From assembly GCA_009746045.1 (NCBI GenBank), contig RPFO01000065.1, positions 311,071 to 375,070 on the forward strand: a DNA stretch of 64,000 nt, written 5' to 3'. The translations under genes and the position numbers were made by a program. Within the stretch, counting starts at the first letter, position 1; the number at the start of each line of letters is the position of its first letter. This document shows, one piece after another, positions 20,347-32,400 of the stretch. The notes under the pieces are model-generated. The model was not told the DNA's origin. It saw nothing but the letters and a program-made list of their open reading frames with translations, and did not search any database. Source of the stretch: Mesostigma viride (Eukaryota > Streptophyta > Mesostigmatophyceae > Mesostigmatales > Mesostigmataceae).

Positions 20347-23300
20347 CTAGGCAGAGACAAAGCGACTATCTCCACAATCCGCAGCAAGTAAGGAAGTGGC
20401 CTTGAAGTTGTCCGCAACAACATCAGCACCAGAAGCCAGCCCGAGAAGCCCATGCAGAGCAATGCTGGGGTTGCGCTCCTTGACCGAAAGGTTCAGGAAG
20501 TTCCTGCCAGGTCCACGGCCCGCCTCCCAAAAGGCAGCGCGCACCACTTCGACTTCAAGCGTCAGCACCTTTTCAATATTGATGACAACGCGCGTTTTTC
20601 TCCTCTTCAGCTGCATGCCGGAGGGCAGACGCCTGATAGTGCCAGTGACCACTGGAAAGTTTGCCTGCGCCTCCTCGAAGGCCACATACAATGCCCACAA
20701 TAACACATTGGTGTAGTACAGTGACTGTCAATACAATAATTTAGTGCCAAATACAAAGCAGGTAAGAACAAACAGCATGCTGATGGTGGTGACAAGCACA
20801 GCGACACCTCCATGCCAGGGACTGCACTTGGAAAGAGCCAACGGCGTACCAGCCCATCGCGACTAACGCCAGACAACCTGGGCACCTTGCAGAAACTACT
20901 TTTTAGTTACAGATAAAATCAAAACGTAAATGCAACCATCCAGGTTAAACTATTTACTCAAATTGCATTCAAATGAAAACTGCACCACGGATATGAACGT
21001 ACCCCGTTGATGGTGACGGTGCCAAAGGACAGAGCAAACGGCACGCTGGTCCCATTTGACTCGGCTGAGACCACAATGACATCTGACTTGTACAGGATGG
21101 CCACCTGGTCCATCCACGTCTTCCCTGAGGGAGCCGCAGCGCCACTGGGTGTGACCGGGCCTGTCATTCGTGCATTCACGTGCACTGGCGCGGTGCTCAG
21201 CATGCAGTACGACCCCCCTGGCATGCCACCGAAGTCAAACTTAGCGCCGCTGACCGTGGCGATGTGGGGGTCTGAGGTGACCGAAGTCACGGTGCATGCA
21301 CCGGTCATGCTCGCTACTACTCGGGCATCCGCTGACGCCGATGCAAACAGCTCACCCAGAATGATGTTAAGGCCGGGGCCAGCCAAGAGGGTCTCCACAT
21401 CCGTGGTCTCCGTAGTGGTGTCTAAATGCAGCGAGAAATTAAGGGTAAACCGATCGTAGGAATCATAGGTCAGCCGGGCTTCGACGCTGCAGGGCGGCAT
21501 GGCCAGGTAGTTGGCCAGCGCAGCTCGAATGTCATCATTGGAGAGCAGCTTGCGTGCGCTGGTGGCGCAGCTCAGGTTGAAGCCGATGGAATATTTGCAC
21601 AGGATGACAGCTCGGCAGGTGGGCGTGGTCAGCGCGTCATATGCCTCGTCCACCGCCAGCAGGTTGCACCCTGCGCGTTTCGGGCACAAAACCACCGTAG
21701 GTAGGCCCAGATTTTTCACTTTGAGAACAAATCAAGTATTTAAACAGATTAATCCGGCCATTATTTACTCTGTATCTACTGTAATACATATCTAACCCAT
21801 ACTTAGCTAGGGCGCCCTCCCTCCTCGTTGTGTGTAAGGGTTGAAGGTTCCTTTACTCTGTATTGGCAACCACATGACGCAGTCACGTGTTTGTTAATTA
21901 TTAACTAATTAACCATACTTCATCCACCATTACTTTATACTAGGGTTGCAAGGGTAAACGAAGATACTATTAACCGTGGAACTCCAGGTTAACCAGACTC
22001 TTTATTAAAACAATGAGTGGGGCAAATACAAAAGGCAGGCCACATGATTCCCGGCCGCCGATGCTCATGGGAACACTTATTGCTAGTCAATTAACTAACC
22101 TTACCCCCAAAACACGCAGGGAGGGTGGGCGGGAAAAGAAAAGAGGCCGACCTTAGCTAGGTGGGTTTGTTTTTGTCTTTTTTTGCGTGACACGCGGCCT
22201 TGGCCTGACGGCATTTTTTTGCACAAATTTTGCGTCCGAACAAATGACGCAATTTGGAGTTCTAATTGCCGACGGCTTATGTACATAAGTCTGCCGGGCT
22301 ATCAGGTCACATATTGCGCGAGAGAAAGAACCTAGTCTAGTTAATCACTACGTCATCAACAAAAAAACTAGACAGTGGCAGGTTTATATTGCAACGTCCT
22401 GCCACCTGAGCAGTCATAAAAACTGGCCAAATCTTGTGTTCATACCGATCTGGATCAGGCCGCAGCGGCCTCAAAAGATATGGCACGTGAACATATAGTT
22501 TAGCTATAGCGGCTACCCTTCCATCTCACTATAAAGAAACTATGTTCAGAGAACCACGAATAGTTAGTACAGAAGGGTAGATCTACATATCAAGCATAAA
22601 AGTTTACACTTCTCTGCACTTATACCTCTCAAGCATGAACCCTTCTTATGACTAATTTCCTGAAATTGCTTGCAACTTGATCTAAATTGCTGAGATGTCT
22701 TGATGGAGGTAGACGTGATTACACTTGGGAGAAAGGGGCATATTGAACGGAGTTCTTAGAGCAGAAATTCAAGGATTCATAATCATGAGATAAGATATTT
22801 CCAGCTCCCACGTCACACAGAGCAAAGACCTAGACATATTTCCTCAAAAGAAGCCAATGACTGCTATTGGACCCGCCGTGTCATGCATAGAATGCCAACC
22901 ATGGTTGACACCACTGTCAGGTGTGATTCTGGAATCCATCTATTAACCCAAAGGCATTACCCAATAATGTATTAATGAACCAGAAAGCGCCTATTGACTG
23001 ACCACCTTTCCCCCCACTGTCTTCCCCCTTTGGCCCCGTGACAGGCGTTACAAGAATTAAGCGGCGGGCATCAGCAGAAGGCATTGTTGCACTTTGCAGG
23101 AGTTCTGCTAGGGCCGGGGGTTCCACTAAGGGAGTCCAAGGGGATAAGGAAGCGAGGGATCAGAGTTGCAGAGGCTCTGGCCGGGGGTATAAGCCACGCA
23201 TTGCTGGAAATCAACTCCAGGACGCTATTGCATGCTGAATTGCCGCAACGGGCTCATCATCGCACGTACAGTCATGGCGGCAGTAGTCGCCTGGCTGCAG

Positions 23301-26300
23301 GGGTTCAGGGCGCGTCCCATTGGACTGGAAGAAGCAGACTTCGTCAGGGGGGCATCCACTGATGCCCTCGCCTGGGCGGTTGTCCCACAAGCAGGCTGCG
23401 AACCCACAGGCAACAAGGATACAACTAAGTTCATATGTCAATCAAGCCATGCATCCGTTTACCCTTCATGCAGGTATCAGCCGTGAGTACTTACATAGGA
23501 CATACTACTTACGCACTACAGGGGGCACGGTCTGCAGCATCGCAACAAGAATTGCAACATCGCAAAAATATTTGTACCGTCTACTTATGTTAAGGACAGG
23601 TAGAGGCACACCGTGGCATCTTCAAAAGAACTGATTTCATACATACAACATAACGTTACCAAGTTACGCAAGAACCAGCCAGCTAAAATTATGTTTGCAA
23701 CTTTTTTTTTTTTTGCTCGGGCTCCTTGAAAGTTGTGAAATAATTTGCAATTCTTCTTGCGATAGTTCGGGTGCAACCTGAATTTAAGCAAGGACAGGCC
23801 CCGTTTGGCTGGGTATACCATGCAGTAGTTACATCCTGTACATACAGTCTGTAGGGGTGTTTCTTGTGGTGAGAAGCAAGGTTCCAAGGTGATTTATTTG
23901 GTCATATGATGTAGGTCAGCGTGGGTCACCAACCATGCCACATACCTTTTCTCACTTCAAAACTGATGGGAAGGCCTAACTTCATCATCACATAGCCTTG
24001 ATACATCACTGCAATTTAAGTGGGGCCCTGTCCAAGCACGTAGAAGGTATGTAATGCATTACGGACACCCTGTAGAAGGCTGATCCCATTGTAAGTGGCA
24101 ACACTCATCAACAAATTAGAGAATATCTCAACCATTTAAAGACAGGACTTATCAATGAATTATCCCTGTTTTTACCTGCGTACACGTCTGTGCCACCTGC
24201 GGGATTCGTCACAATCCCCCTGCGGCTGCTGCCGATAATGATGTTGCGCCCGCGACCACCGGTGATGATGCCATTGTCACTGCAGGGCAGGAGGATGTCA
24301 TCACCGTCACCGCCGTCCATCTCGCCGACATCATGGGGGCCCTCGCACACCAAGACATCGTTGCCTGGTCCGCCCCGCATGACCGTAACGTTCGCCACGC
24401 CACCGAACAACCAGTCATCGCCTTCTCCGCCATCCAAAAGCGCATAGCCGTTGTCGTTCCCATCCGGCCCACGCAAGTTCACACCCCTGCCAGCTCCATC
24501 TCTAAGCACGTCATTGCCGGCGCCCCCAAAAATGCGATCATCACCCGCTCCGCCGACGATGGTGTCGTTCCCGTCGTCTCCGTACAAGAGATCACTTCCA
24601 TTGCCACCCTCAATGGTGTCGTCCCCAACACCCCCATGAACGTTGTCATTCCCATCACCACCCAGCATCGTGTCGTTGCCTGCGCCCCCACTAACCCCAT
24701 CATCGCCGGCACCGCTGTCAAAGGTGTCAGCCCCATCCTCTCCATACAAGGCATCATTTCCATCGCCACCGGATATCATGTCATCGCCTGCGCCCCCGTA
24801 CAGCCAGTCACCGCTGGCACCGCCGTCAATAACGTCGTTCCCACCCTCTCCAAACAAGGCATCATTTCCATCGCCACCGGATATTGTGTCGTCGCCTGCG
24901 CCCCCACGAACTGAATCCACGCCGGCACCTCCGTCAATGGTGTCAGCCCCATCCTCTCCAAACAAGACATCATTTTCATCCCCACCGGATATTGTGTCGT
25001 TGCCCGCGCCCCCGTACAGCCAGTCACCGCTGGCACCGCCGTCAATGGCGTCGTTCCCATCGTCTCCATACACACGATCATATCCATCGCCACCCTCAAT
25101 GCTGTCGTCCCCAGCATCCCCATGAACGACGTCATTCCCATCACCAACCAGTATCGTGTCGTTGCCTGCGCCCCCAAAAACTACATCATCGCCGGCTCCG
25201 CTGTCAATGGTGTCAGCCCCATCCTCTCCGTACAAGACATCATTTCCATCGCCACCAGATATCGTGTCGTCCCCGGCATCCCCATGAACGCCGTCATTCC
25301 CATCCCCACCCAGTATGGTGTCGTCGCCTGCGCCCCCCAAAACCCCATCATTGCCTGCACCTCCGTCAATGGTGTCAGCCCCATCCTCTCCATACAAGGC
25401 ATCATTTCCATCTCCACCGGATATCGTGTCGTCCCCAGTATCCCCATGAATGTCATCATACCCATCGCCACCCAGCATCGTGTCGTTGCCTGCACCCCCA
25501 AAAATCCCATCATCGCCGACACCGCCGTCAATAACGTCATTCCCACCCTCTCCAAACAAGGCATCATTTTCATCGCCACCGGATATTGTGTCGTCGCCTG
25601 CGCCCCCACGAACTGAATCCTCACCGGCACCGCTGTCAATGGTGTCAGCCCCGTCCTCTCCAAACAAGACATCATTTTCATCCCCACCGGATATCGTGTC
25701 ATTGCCCGCGCCCCCGTACAGCCAGTCACCGCTGGCACCGCCGTCAATGGCGTCGTTCCCATCGTCTCCATACACACGATCATATCCATCGCCACCCTCA
25801 ATGCTGTCGTCCCCAACACCCCCACGAACGACGTCATTCCCATCACCAACCAGTATCGTGTCGTTGCCTGCGCCCCCAAAAACAAAATCAACACCGGCAC
25901 CTCCGTCAATGGTGTCAGCCCCATCCTCTCCAAACAAGACATCATTTTCATCCCCACCGGATATCGTGTCGTTGCCCGCGCCCCCGTACAGCCAGTCACC
26001 GCTGGCACCGCCGTCAATGGCGTCATTCCCATCGTCTCCATACACACGATCATATCCATCGCCACCCTCGATGCTGTCGTCCCCAGCATCCCCATGAACG
26101 ACGTCATTCCCATCACCACCGTTGATAACATCATTGCCACCCAAGCCACGTATGGAGTCAGCGGAATCCGTCCCAGTGAGAGTTTCACCGCCCGGATTTG
26201 TACCTGAAAACAAAGAGAGACCAGAACAGGAAATAGAAAACGGAGAGTTTTAAAAGGCACATATTACTTTAGACATGACAATTGCAAGAGACTAGCTCAT

Positions 26301-29300
26301 CCTAGATTCCATTAATTATTGACAAGCCTAGTACTCTGTGTTTTTGCTAAGGGGTGCATGGGGGTGGTTCCGGTAGGGGGGCACAGCCGAGGCCGGGGGG
26401 GGGCCAGGGGGCAGCGGAGACCCCCCCGGATGCCTGCGATTTTTGGGGGGGAAGAATGAAAACTCAACTCCTTCATACACGGTTCTATAATTTATACTTC
26501 ACTCCAATTACACCACTTAATTGTTCTAGTGGGCCTTCAGCTTCACGACAGACAGGAATGATGAAACAATTGTTACATGTAACGGGAAGTTTGCATAATA
26601 CAGAGCAGGCAAGTGCACCCATGGTTGCCAGGGTGCTAGCTTTGCTGTGAACAGAGTGTTAGGTCTAACTCAAAAGTCTAGCTCACCTTGGCTCACCCTA
26701 CATGGTGCGGCCTTTTAAGTCAATAGGATCCGCAATTCAGCTGAAAAATGGAAAAGTTAAGGACATCATTGCTTTTTAAAAAAATACAGGGTCGGCTTCA
26801 TCACCATGGCTTTCGCTGTCATTGGTTCCGAGTTGTACCACCAGGGCCCAGTCATCGCCTTTATTTCCAGGCAGTGCTTGCGCTGACTCAGCCACCTCTA
26901 ACACCGCTCTCCTAACAGCCGCCCTCATCTGTTACCAGTGTCGCCCCCCTCAAAATATCTGCCTGTGCCTGTTCTCGAATGACGTGTAAAGGTGCGCCCA
27001 CCGTTCGCAGTGAAAGCCCGCCCACCGTTCGCAGTGGCGGCCAACGATAAAACACCATCACCTTGTGTGAAATGTCATTAGGTATCTGAGCCCGATGCCC
27101 TGCAACATTAGGTTGCGTGTTTTCTTTCTGTCGCGTTTCATTCCCTAAGTTGGTGCAATATTAGATATAAACCAGCAAACAAACAAAACAAAGTCAGCTG
27201 GCTCTACAGTAGTAAAACTTAGTTTTTTCGCTTAAGACTGTCAACATACGTCGAGGATGCGGTTCGGTGGCTGCATACTGCAGCCACGACTTCGGTGTAG
27301 CCATTATTATCAACCCTTCCACGCTAAAATTCCGCTGGGCCCATAATTTTGCACGCGCACGGGGCGCTGCTGACATCATGAAGTGTGTCAGTCAACCCAC
27401 GCGGGCGCTGCAGCTCAGTGCCAGGTCTTTGTTGGGGGTACTTTCATTTTCGGTAATATGTACGGAGCCTTATAAGTAACTCACAGTATCTTAATTGGAT
27501 TTCTGCCCGACAGACGCTAGCACTGTGAGGGTGCCATGGCACCCTACTGGCCCAACACTGGGACAAAGTCAGCGGTTAAGGCCGTGCTGAGACCAGGCCT
27601 GAGACGTGCTCAGTGCTCAACGTGCATACACGCGAGCTCGATCCATGCTCTCTGTGGCACGATCAGTCGATCACCTGGCCTTGACGATGGAGCCGTCGTC
27701 CATGGTTACATACTTGATACTGCATCTGAGGAGCAGGCACCTTTTACGTTGATCAGTACAAGGTATGCAGCAGCTACTAGCGTGCTGTCACGAGATAAAG
27801 TGCCGCGCCGCCCTTGAATTTGTCAGACAAAGAAACGGGGTTGTCTTGGGGAAATGGTCGGCATTTTCATCCAGTAGTTTTTCAATTCAACAGCATTATG
27901 TGCAAATCAGACTATTAAAATGCCGGGGATATAGAGGTAAATATGCGCGTGCCGACTTTGAGCCTGAGTGACCGGGAAACTGGTGGAATCCTGCCCGGCA
28001 CCTATACTAAGCTTACCGGACGGCCAGGGAGGGTTGCCGCTTAGAAGATATATAGCATGCCGGTCGGCAGGGGGGGGGGGGGGGGGGGGTACCGGTCAAA
28101 AAAAAGCTTACCGGTCGGCCGGGGGGGGGGTACCGGTAATTACCGAAGAATGCCGGAACCGGTACGTCGGCTTTAATAGCAAAAACACAGCTAGTACTGC
28201 TATTGAGCCTTGATTGACGTGCACGCATGAGGCGATGTAAAAGTACTGCATAACTGGCGCTTAAACATGCTGTGTAGAGGCACCACTCATCAGAGGCATC
28301 AGTTGAATTGTCTAATATAATAATAGTAAGCGCCTTACCAAGGATTTCGTCAGCACGACCCACCATCAAGGGTCCCTGCGTATGCACAGATCATTGGCAT
28401 TGGATAGAGGAGCAGAAGCAGCGGCAGATATGCAATTAGGAGAATTAAATGCAGTCACTACCACACAGATTGCAGCAAGTGCACCAGTTTTTAGACGTGC
28501 CTGCGGTTTAATTTTGAAGGGCACGGAGGCAGAAAACGGTTGAAAAACTCAATGTGTCATAGGCAAGTCCAAAGACCATAGATATAGCTGTCTGACTCTT
28601 AAGAAATAAAACACAAGAAAGGCATTTAAGCAGCATGCAGTTGAAGTTTCCAGAGTGTAATCTCCCAGCGTCTGACGCAACCAATCAAACAACAACAACA
28701 GAGCCACTTTCCATGCCGCCCCCCAAAAGAAAGGCCCATGCAAAATGCGCCATACAAACTGCGGACAGGACTTAATTCAAGTACATTCACTAAATGGGGT
28801 ACGGTAACTACATACTACTACACGTGCACATGGACTGACCAGCATGGTAGGCATGCAACTTAGGTGCAACTTGGAATCTTTATTTTGGCCACTCTAAACA
28901 TGGCTGAAGTGGTTGTTTGCAAGCTGTATACCCTGTACCACAGTGCCGCTCTACGACAGTTTCCATAAAAAATTGATTGATTCATCTACCCATGCCACCT
29001 GAAAGCTAGATCCCCGAGGCACATTATTAGTAGATTAAAATAAAAATAATAGATTGCCTTACCACCATTGAGCTATTCATACCTTTCACGATTTTGGCTT
29101 CGACGGCAGAGGGCAACTTCAGTTTAAAATTTCTTAGGTAAAATCAATATTCTACAGTTCCGTTGGGAAGAAGATAACATATGTAATCATTTAACCCATA
29201 GTCCGGAAACGGTACGATATGTCGCACTGTTTGACTCCTGGTGGCACAGCGCTAAATGCCCGGAGCGCTGCCCCGCCCGTGACGGAGGAAAGTTGTCCGT

Positions 29301-31566
29301 TGGGTCTGGGAACACTTAGGGACGAAGGTGATGCATTGGTTTGGGGGGTATATTTGCCATAGCCTGGTAACTACAACGTGCATTGAGAATGTATCACGTG
29401 CCTTTGGCGGGGAATTTTCACTCGCACGCGCATATCGAGGTAAAAATGGTTGACAACCTGCCGTTATCACGGAAATTTTGCGTCTCGCGGCTTGAAACGG
29501 TTCAGCATGTTGCTCAGAATGACGATGCATGATTCTTTTGTAGGTTAGGCATCATTGACCAGATTTGAAAGGCTGGGCCGGAAAATGCACTGAGGTAGCT
29601 AGGAATATATTAATTTTAGTGCTTTCTTGGTCATGAGTGCCAGATGTTTCATCGCTTATCATAGGTCGAATTTCTCCTACAAAGTTATGGCCGGGCAATC
29701 TGCGCCACTGCCCGGGCGCATCCACTATTAGTACGGCCGTACATCCGTTGCAGCGTTTGCTGGGAATGCGGACGCGCCTTGAGGCCATCTTTGCACGGAA
29801 CATCAACTAGCTGTTACTCATGGCATATCATGCAGTATGCGGCTATGGCGGCCTATGCCTGTAGAGCACTAGTATGTGTGAGATATGGGGGTCCCAGCCA
29901 GCGGACTCCGGTAAGGTCGTTATCGAGCCAGGTACGGCAACGTATTTGCATGCCGTTTGCACGGAAATCTGTCGTTCATACCTCTTTGTGCGACGAGTGT
30001 ATCAGCGCGCCCTCTTGCAGCAGGTTTCGATCCATAATTGCCTGCTGTATGAGTGGTATCAGCCCCAAAGGTGCTCAGTTTATGGTGTTTCATTGGAGGA
30101 TACCATGCTGACGCATCCATAATGCAGGTTTTAAGCAACTTCTTTATTAATCCCAGCACTTTTGGCAGCCCTATGTGGCTGTATACAAGTTGCATAACTG
30201 TGTGGCATGGCATGGATGGCTGCTCTAAGTGCTTACGTAAGTGACCGGATTATGTATACAGGTCAGATGGGCTATCCGTGCAGTCTGACCCAAGGAAAGC
30301 ATGGTGGCACTATCCGATGAAAGTGTTCAATGTTTATAGTGAGGTTACTGACCCTGACCCCGTAGTTGTAATTCTCCAAGGGGACTTTGCTTGCCTGAAA
30401 ATGATCGTCTTTGGTCCAAAGTTCTTTCAATGACTGCAAACATCTTGCAAACCACTTAATTATGGACGCATGATATTATTGCATACTCTGAAAGCCCTTG
30501 AAGTGTAGATACTCCTAGCATCTTGGTTTGGGGTATTTGGAGTTGTGGCCCATAGGTTAATTGATTTTTTCCATTTTCAGGGGTCTAAAAATGCCTAAAA
30601 CCCATTCCCGGACTATTGGTCAACCCTAAAACCAGACAAGAAATTCAATAGAGAAGTCACAGTCTGAGCACTAGATACGAACATTGACCCATGAGGAGCG
30701 AGCCTAAAGAGCTTATAGCCAACACAACAAGCAATTACAGGCAGGGAGTTAATATTCCAATTTAACTAACGCCGGAAGAGCAATCGCAGCAGCAGTGCTT
30801 CCATAATCAAACGCACTGATCACGATTTGTTGTGATTACCTAAACAGAATACTTCTCACTCTGAACAGCAGCCAGCCTAATTTTGAAGGTAAACAGTTAT
30901 CTTGCTACACATTCCCAGACCTCCATTCTTCACCATCCTCCTAGAGAGGTCGCGAACAAATTAAACGTGGACAAGAATAAATATGAAGGCAGGCTTGATC
31001 AGCTTCCAAAAATGTGCAAGTCCGAGGATCTCTTGGGCACCCGGCCTGGCAGGTACGTCAGCACTGCATGTAATTCCATTATATGCTATCAGGGGGTCTG
31101 GCAGTGCACCCTCACCGTAGTGACAGCAACGCATGCGACAAGTAGAGACTGGAGGGAATTACTGCGGACCTTCGTGCGTTGGGACACTGGACAGTAGATA
31201 GCCAGGACAAACAACGGAGCTGTAGCGGGCTATGAGGAAGAAGCTACTAGAGCCGGCTTTACTTTGCTACAACGAGCTGTCCCAGCCCCTATCCCCGGCC
31301 TGCCGTGCGACTAGTCCTTCCTGCATAGTAATCAGTAGACCCTTACGATATATATCGTGCAAAACCGGCGGCGATAACATGAACGTTACGTCTATCGTGT
31401 ATAGTATGGTTGTCTCCTCGATCTTATAATATGATAGATAGCGCATCGCCTGCTGCTGCAACAGCATGCCGTCACTTACCGTTGTAGAATCCATCAAGAC
31501 AACGATGATCATCGCCCACCAAAACGACGCCACCGCAGATCTCTTCGGAACCCGCCTTCCCGCCAT
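20347..31566 (-). CDS. Secreted RTX-repeat protein with vWD/root-cap-like C-terminus
   Basis: Seven-exon model with matching phases, 1113 residues: 31566-31480, 28375-28339, 26203-24176, 23395-23270, 21670-21003, 20885-20808, 20664-20347. Exon 1 encodes a basic start and hydrophobic segment (FWWAMIIVVLMDS), a likely signal peptide. Exon 2 supplies GRADEIL leading into the large exon 3, which is almost wholly GGxGxDxhx calcium-binding repeats (about 70). Exon 4 is Cys-rich (EVCFFQSNGTRPEPLQPGDY). Exon 5 has SDPHIATVSGAKFDF and GSYCMLSTAPVHVNARM, the pattern of vWD/root-cap-like domains. The last exon has VEVVRAAFWEAGRG and LHGLLG. Probable role: extracellular calcium-binding surface or matrix protein. 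No toxin, lipase or protease domain is seen. The two upstream exons and the exon 4-5 join are the least certain, and further small exons in the long introns are possible. Confidence 0.68.
24190..26200 (-). repeat. RTX nonapeptide repeat array within the large exon
   Basis: The minus-strand coding repeats GGDGNDxhx and GGAGNDTI run almost without spacer for about 640 residues. This is the calcium-binding parallel beta-roll motif. DNA-level blocks are near identical: the block encoding GGDGYDRVYGDDGNDAIDGG occurs at about 25040-25100, 25740-25800 and 26015-26070. This indicates recent segmental duplication inside the exon. Mirror-strand frames rich in Pro/Ser or His/Arg are shadows. Confidence 0.93.
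26340..26455. repeat. G-rich tracts in an RTX-gene intron
   Basis: Multiple runs of 5-9 G (for example GGGGGGGGGCCAGGGGG near 26395 and GGGGGGG near 26444) within about 110 bp could form G-quadruplexes on the plus strand. On the minus-strand transcript they are C-runs. Confidence 0.6.
28010..28165. repeat. Poly-G with TACCGGT-flanked repeats
   Basis: Two runs of about 20 and 10 G, each preceded by CCGGTCGGC and followed by TACCGGT, with an AAAAAAAAGCTTACCGG spacer. Imperfectly palindromic ACCGGT motifs continue to about 28165. The stretch lies in a long intron of the RTX gene and may be prone to length error in assembly. Confidence 0.7.
28376..31479. other. Long first intron of the RTX gene
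   Basis: No second gene can be supported in this 3.1 kb. Short open frames (for example 29552-29806 minus, 29779-30111 plus) have no motif, and one or more could be unrecognised small exons. The intron begins GTAAGT at 31479, and the acceptor CGCAG ends at 28376. Confidence 0.45.
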
Positions 31567-31923
31567 CTTATGCGCGACGGAAGTCATGCAGGTAATTCCA
31601 ACGCCTTGCGCGACTGTAGTAGTACTAGTACTGGCCCGAGAGGCCGAGACTAGCCTGGAATTTCGTGATCCGCGGTGATCGAGAGTCGGGAATTGAGCGT
31701 GGATCGACACACAAACCCTACATGTAAGTGGGATGTGAACTTCCGGTCTGGCATGGCTGTGGGCTCTAGGCTTGCATCAGTTGCATGGCGGCGACGCGTT
31801 GCTCCCATCACGCGACATCTGGGCAAGCTGTACACCCCTCGCATTGGTAAGTATATTAAATAATTATGAGGCTGGGCGCCGGCCAGCTGCAAGCGATAAA
31901 TAAAACAAAAGAATTTTAATTAA

Positions 31924-32397
31924 GGCCCGGTCTATACGAATTTTATTAAAAAGGTTGGGCTCAAGTCACCGTGGACGGAGGCATACGGCGCGTGTGGGGA
32001 ACAGTACGAAGACGTTATAAGGTGGACGGCAAAATCTTACAGTCGAGATTCTCCCGCCAATTTTATGTTATGTTGCCGAGTAGCCCATTATATTTTTAAC
32101 GTGATTTTTAATGACCCCCCTTAAAAATGCGCTGATTTATTAAAAATCGGACCCATTTTAACTTGAACTAGGTACCGCCGTACCCAGTTCGTACACAGCG
32201 GTTCCACCACCTAATTTTCGGGCGGTTATGGGAGTTACGTTAGCGTTACGCGATCCGATCTTGCTACGGCCGCATCGATCCCCGCCTTGATGGCTTGCCT
32301 CGAGGAGCACCGCAAGATGAAAAATTGGCAAGATCGAGCCGTCCACGTGTAAATTTGTGCCCTTAAGCTTTTTAATAAAAGTCGTATAGACCGGGCC
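31924..32397. mobile_element. 474-bp MITE, PIF/Harbinger-like
   Basis: Terminal inverted repeats of 29 bp with one mismatch: the left copy starts GGCCCGGTCTATACGA and runs to 31952, and the right copy is at 32369-32397. A TAA triplet is duplicated outside both ends (31921-31923 and 32398-32400). A 3-bp TWA target duplication and GGCC-starting inverted repeats suit the PIF/Harbinger superfamily. There is no internal gene. It lies in the intergenic region between the divergent RTX and cyclase genes. Confidence 0.82.
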
Positions 32398-32400
32398 TAA

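Noticed and set aside
24333-26125. Plus-strand Pro/Ser- and His/Arg-rich frames opposite the RTX exon
   Set aside because: They mirror the GGxGxD repeat codons of the minus-strand gene and have no independent support.
24108-26213. Hemolysin or other RTX toxin
   Set aside because: Only the calcium-binding repeats are present. No toxin or enzyme domain is seen, and the exon splices into a vWD/root-cap-like eukaryotic gene.
27536-27817. 93-codon plus-strand frame beginning MAPYWPNTGTKSAV
   Set aside because: No motif, no splice support, and it lies in a long intron of the minus-strand RTX gene.
31267-31710. 147-codon minus-strand frame read as a complete gene
   Set aside because: Only its segment 31566-31480 looks coding and ends in a strong GTAAGT donor. 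I used that as exon 1 and treat the rest as noncoding.
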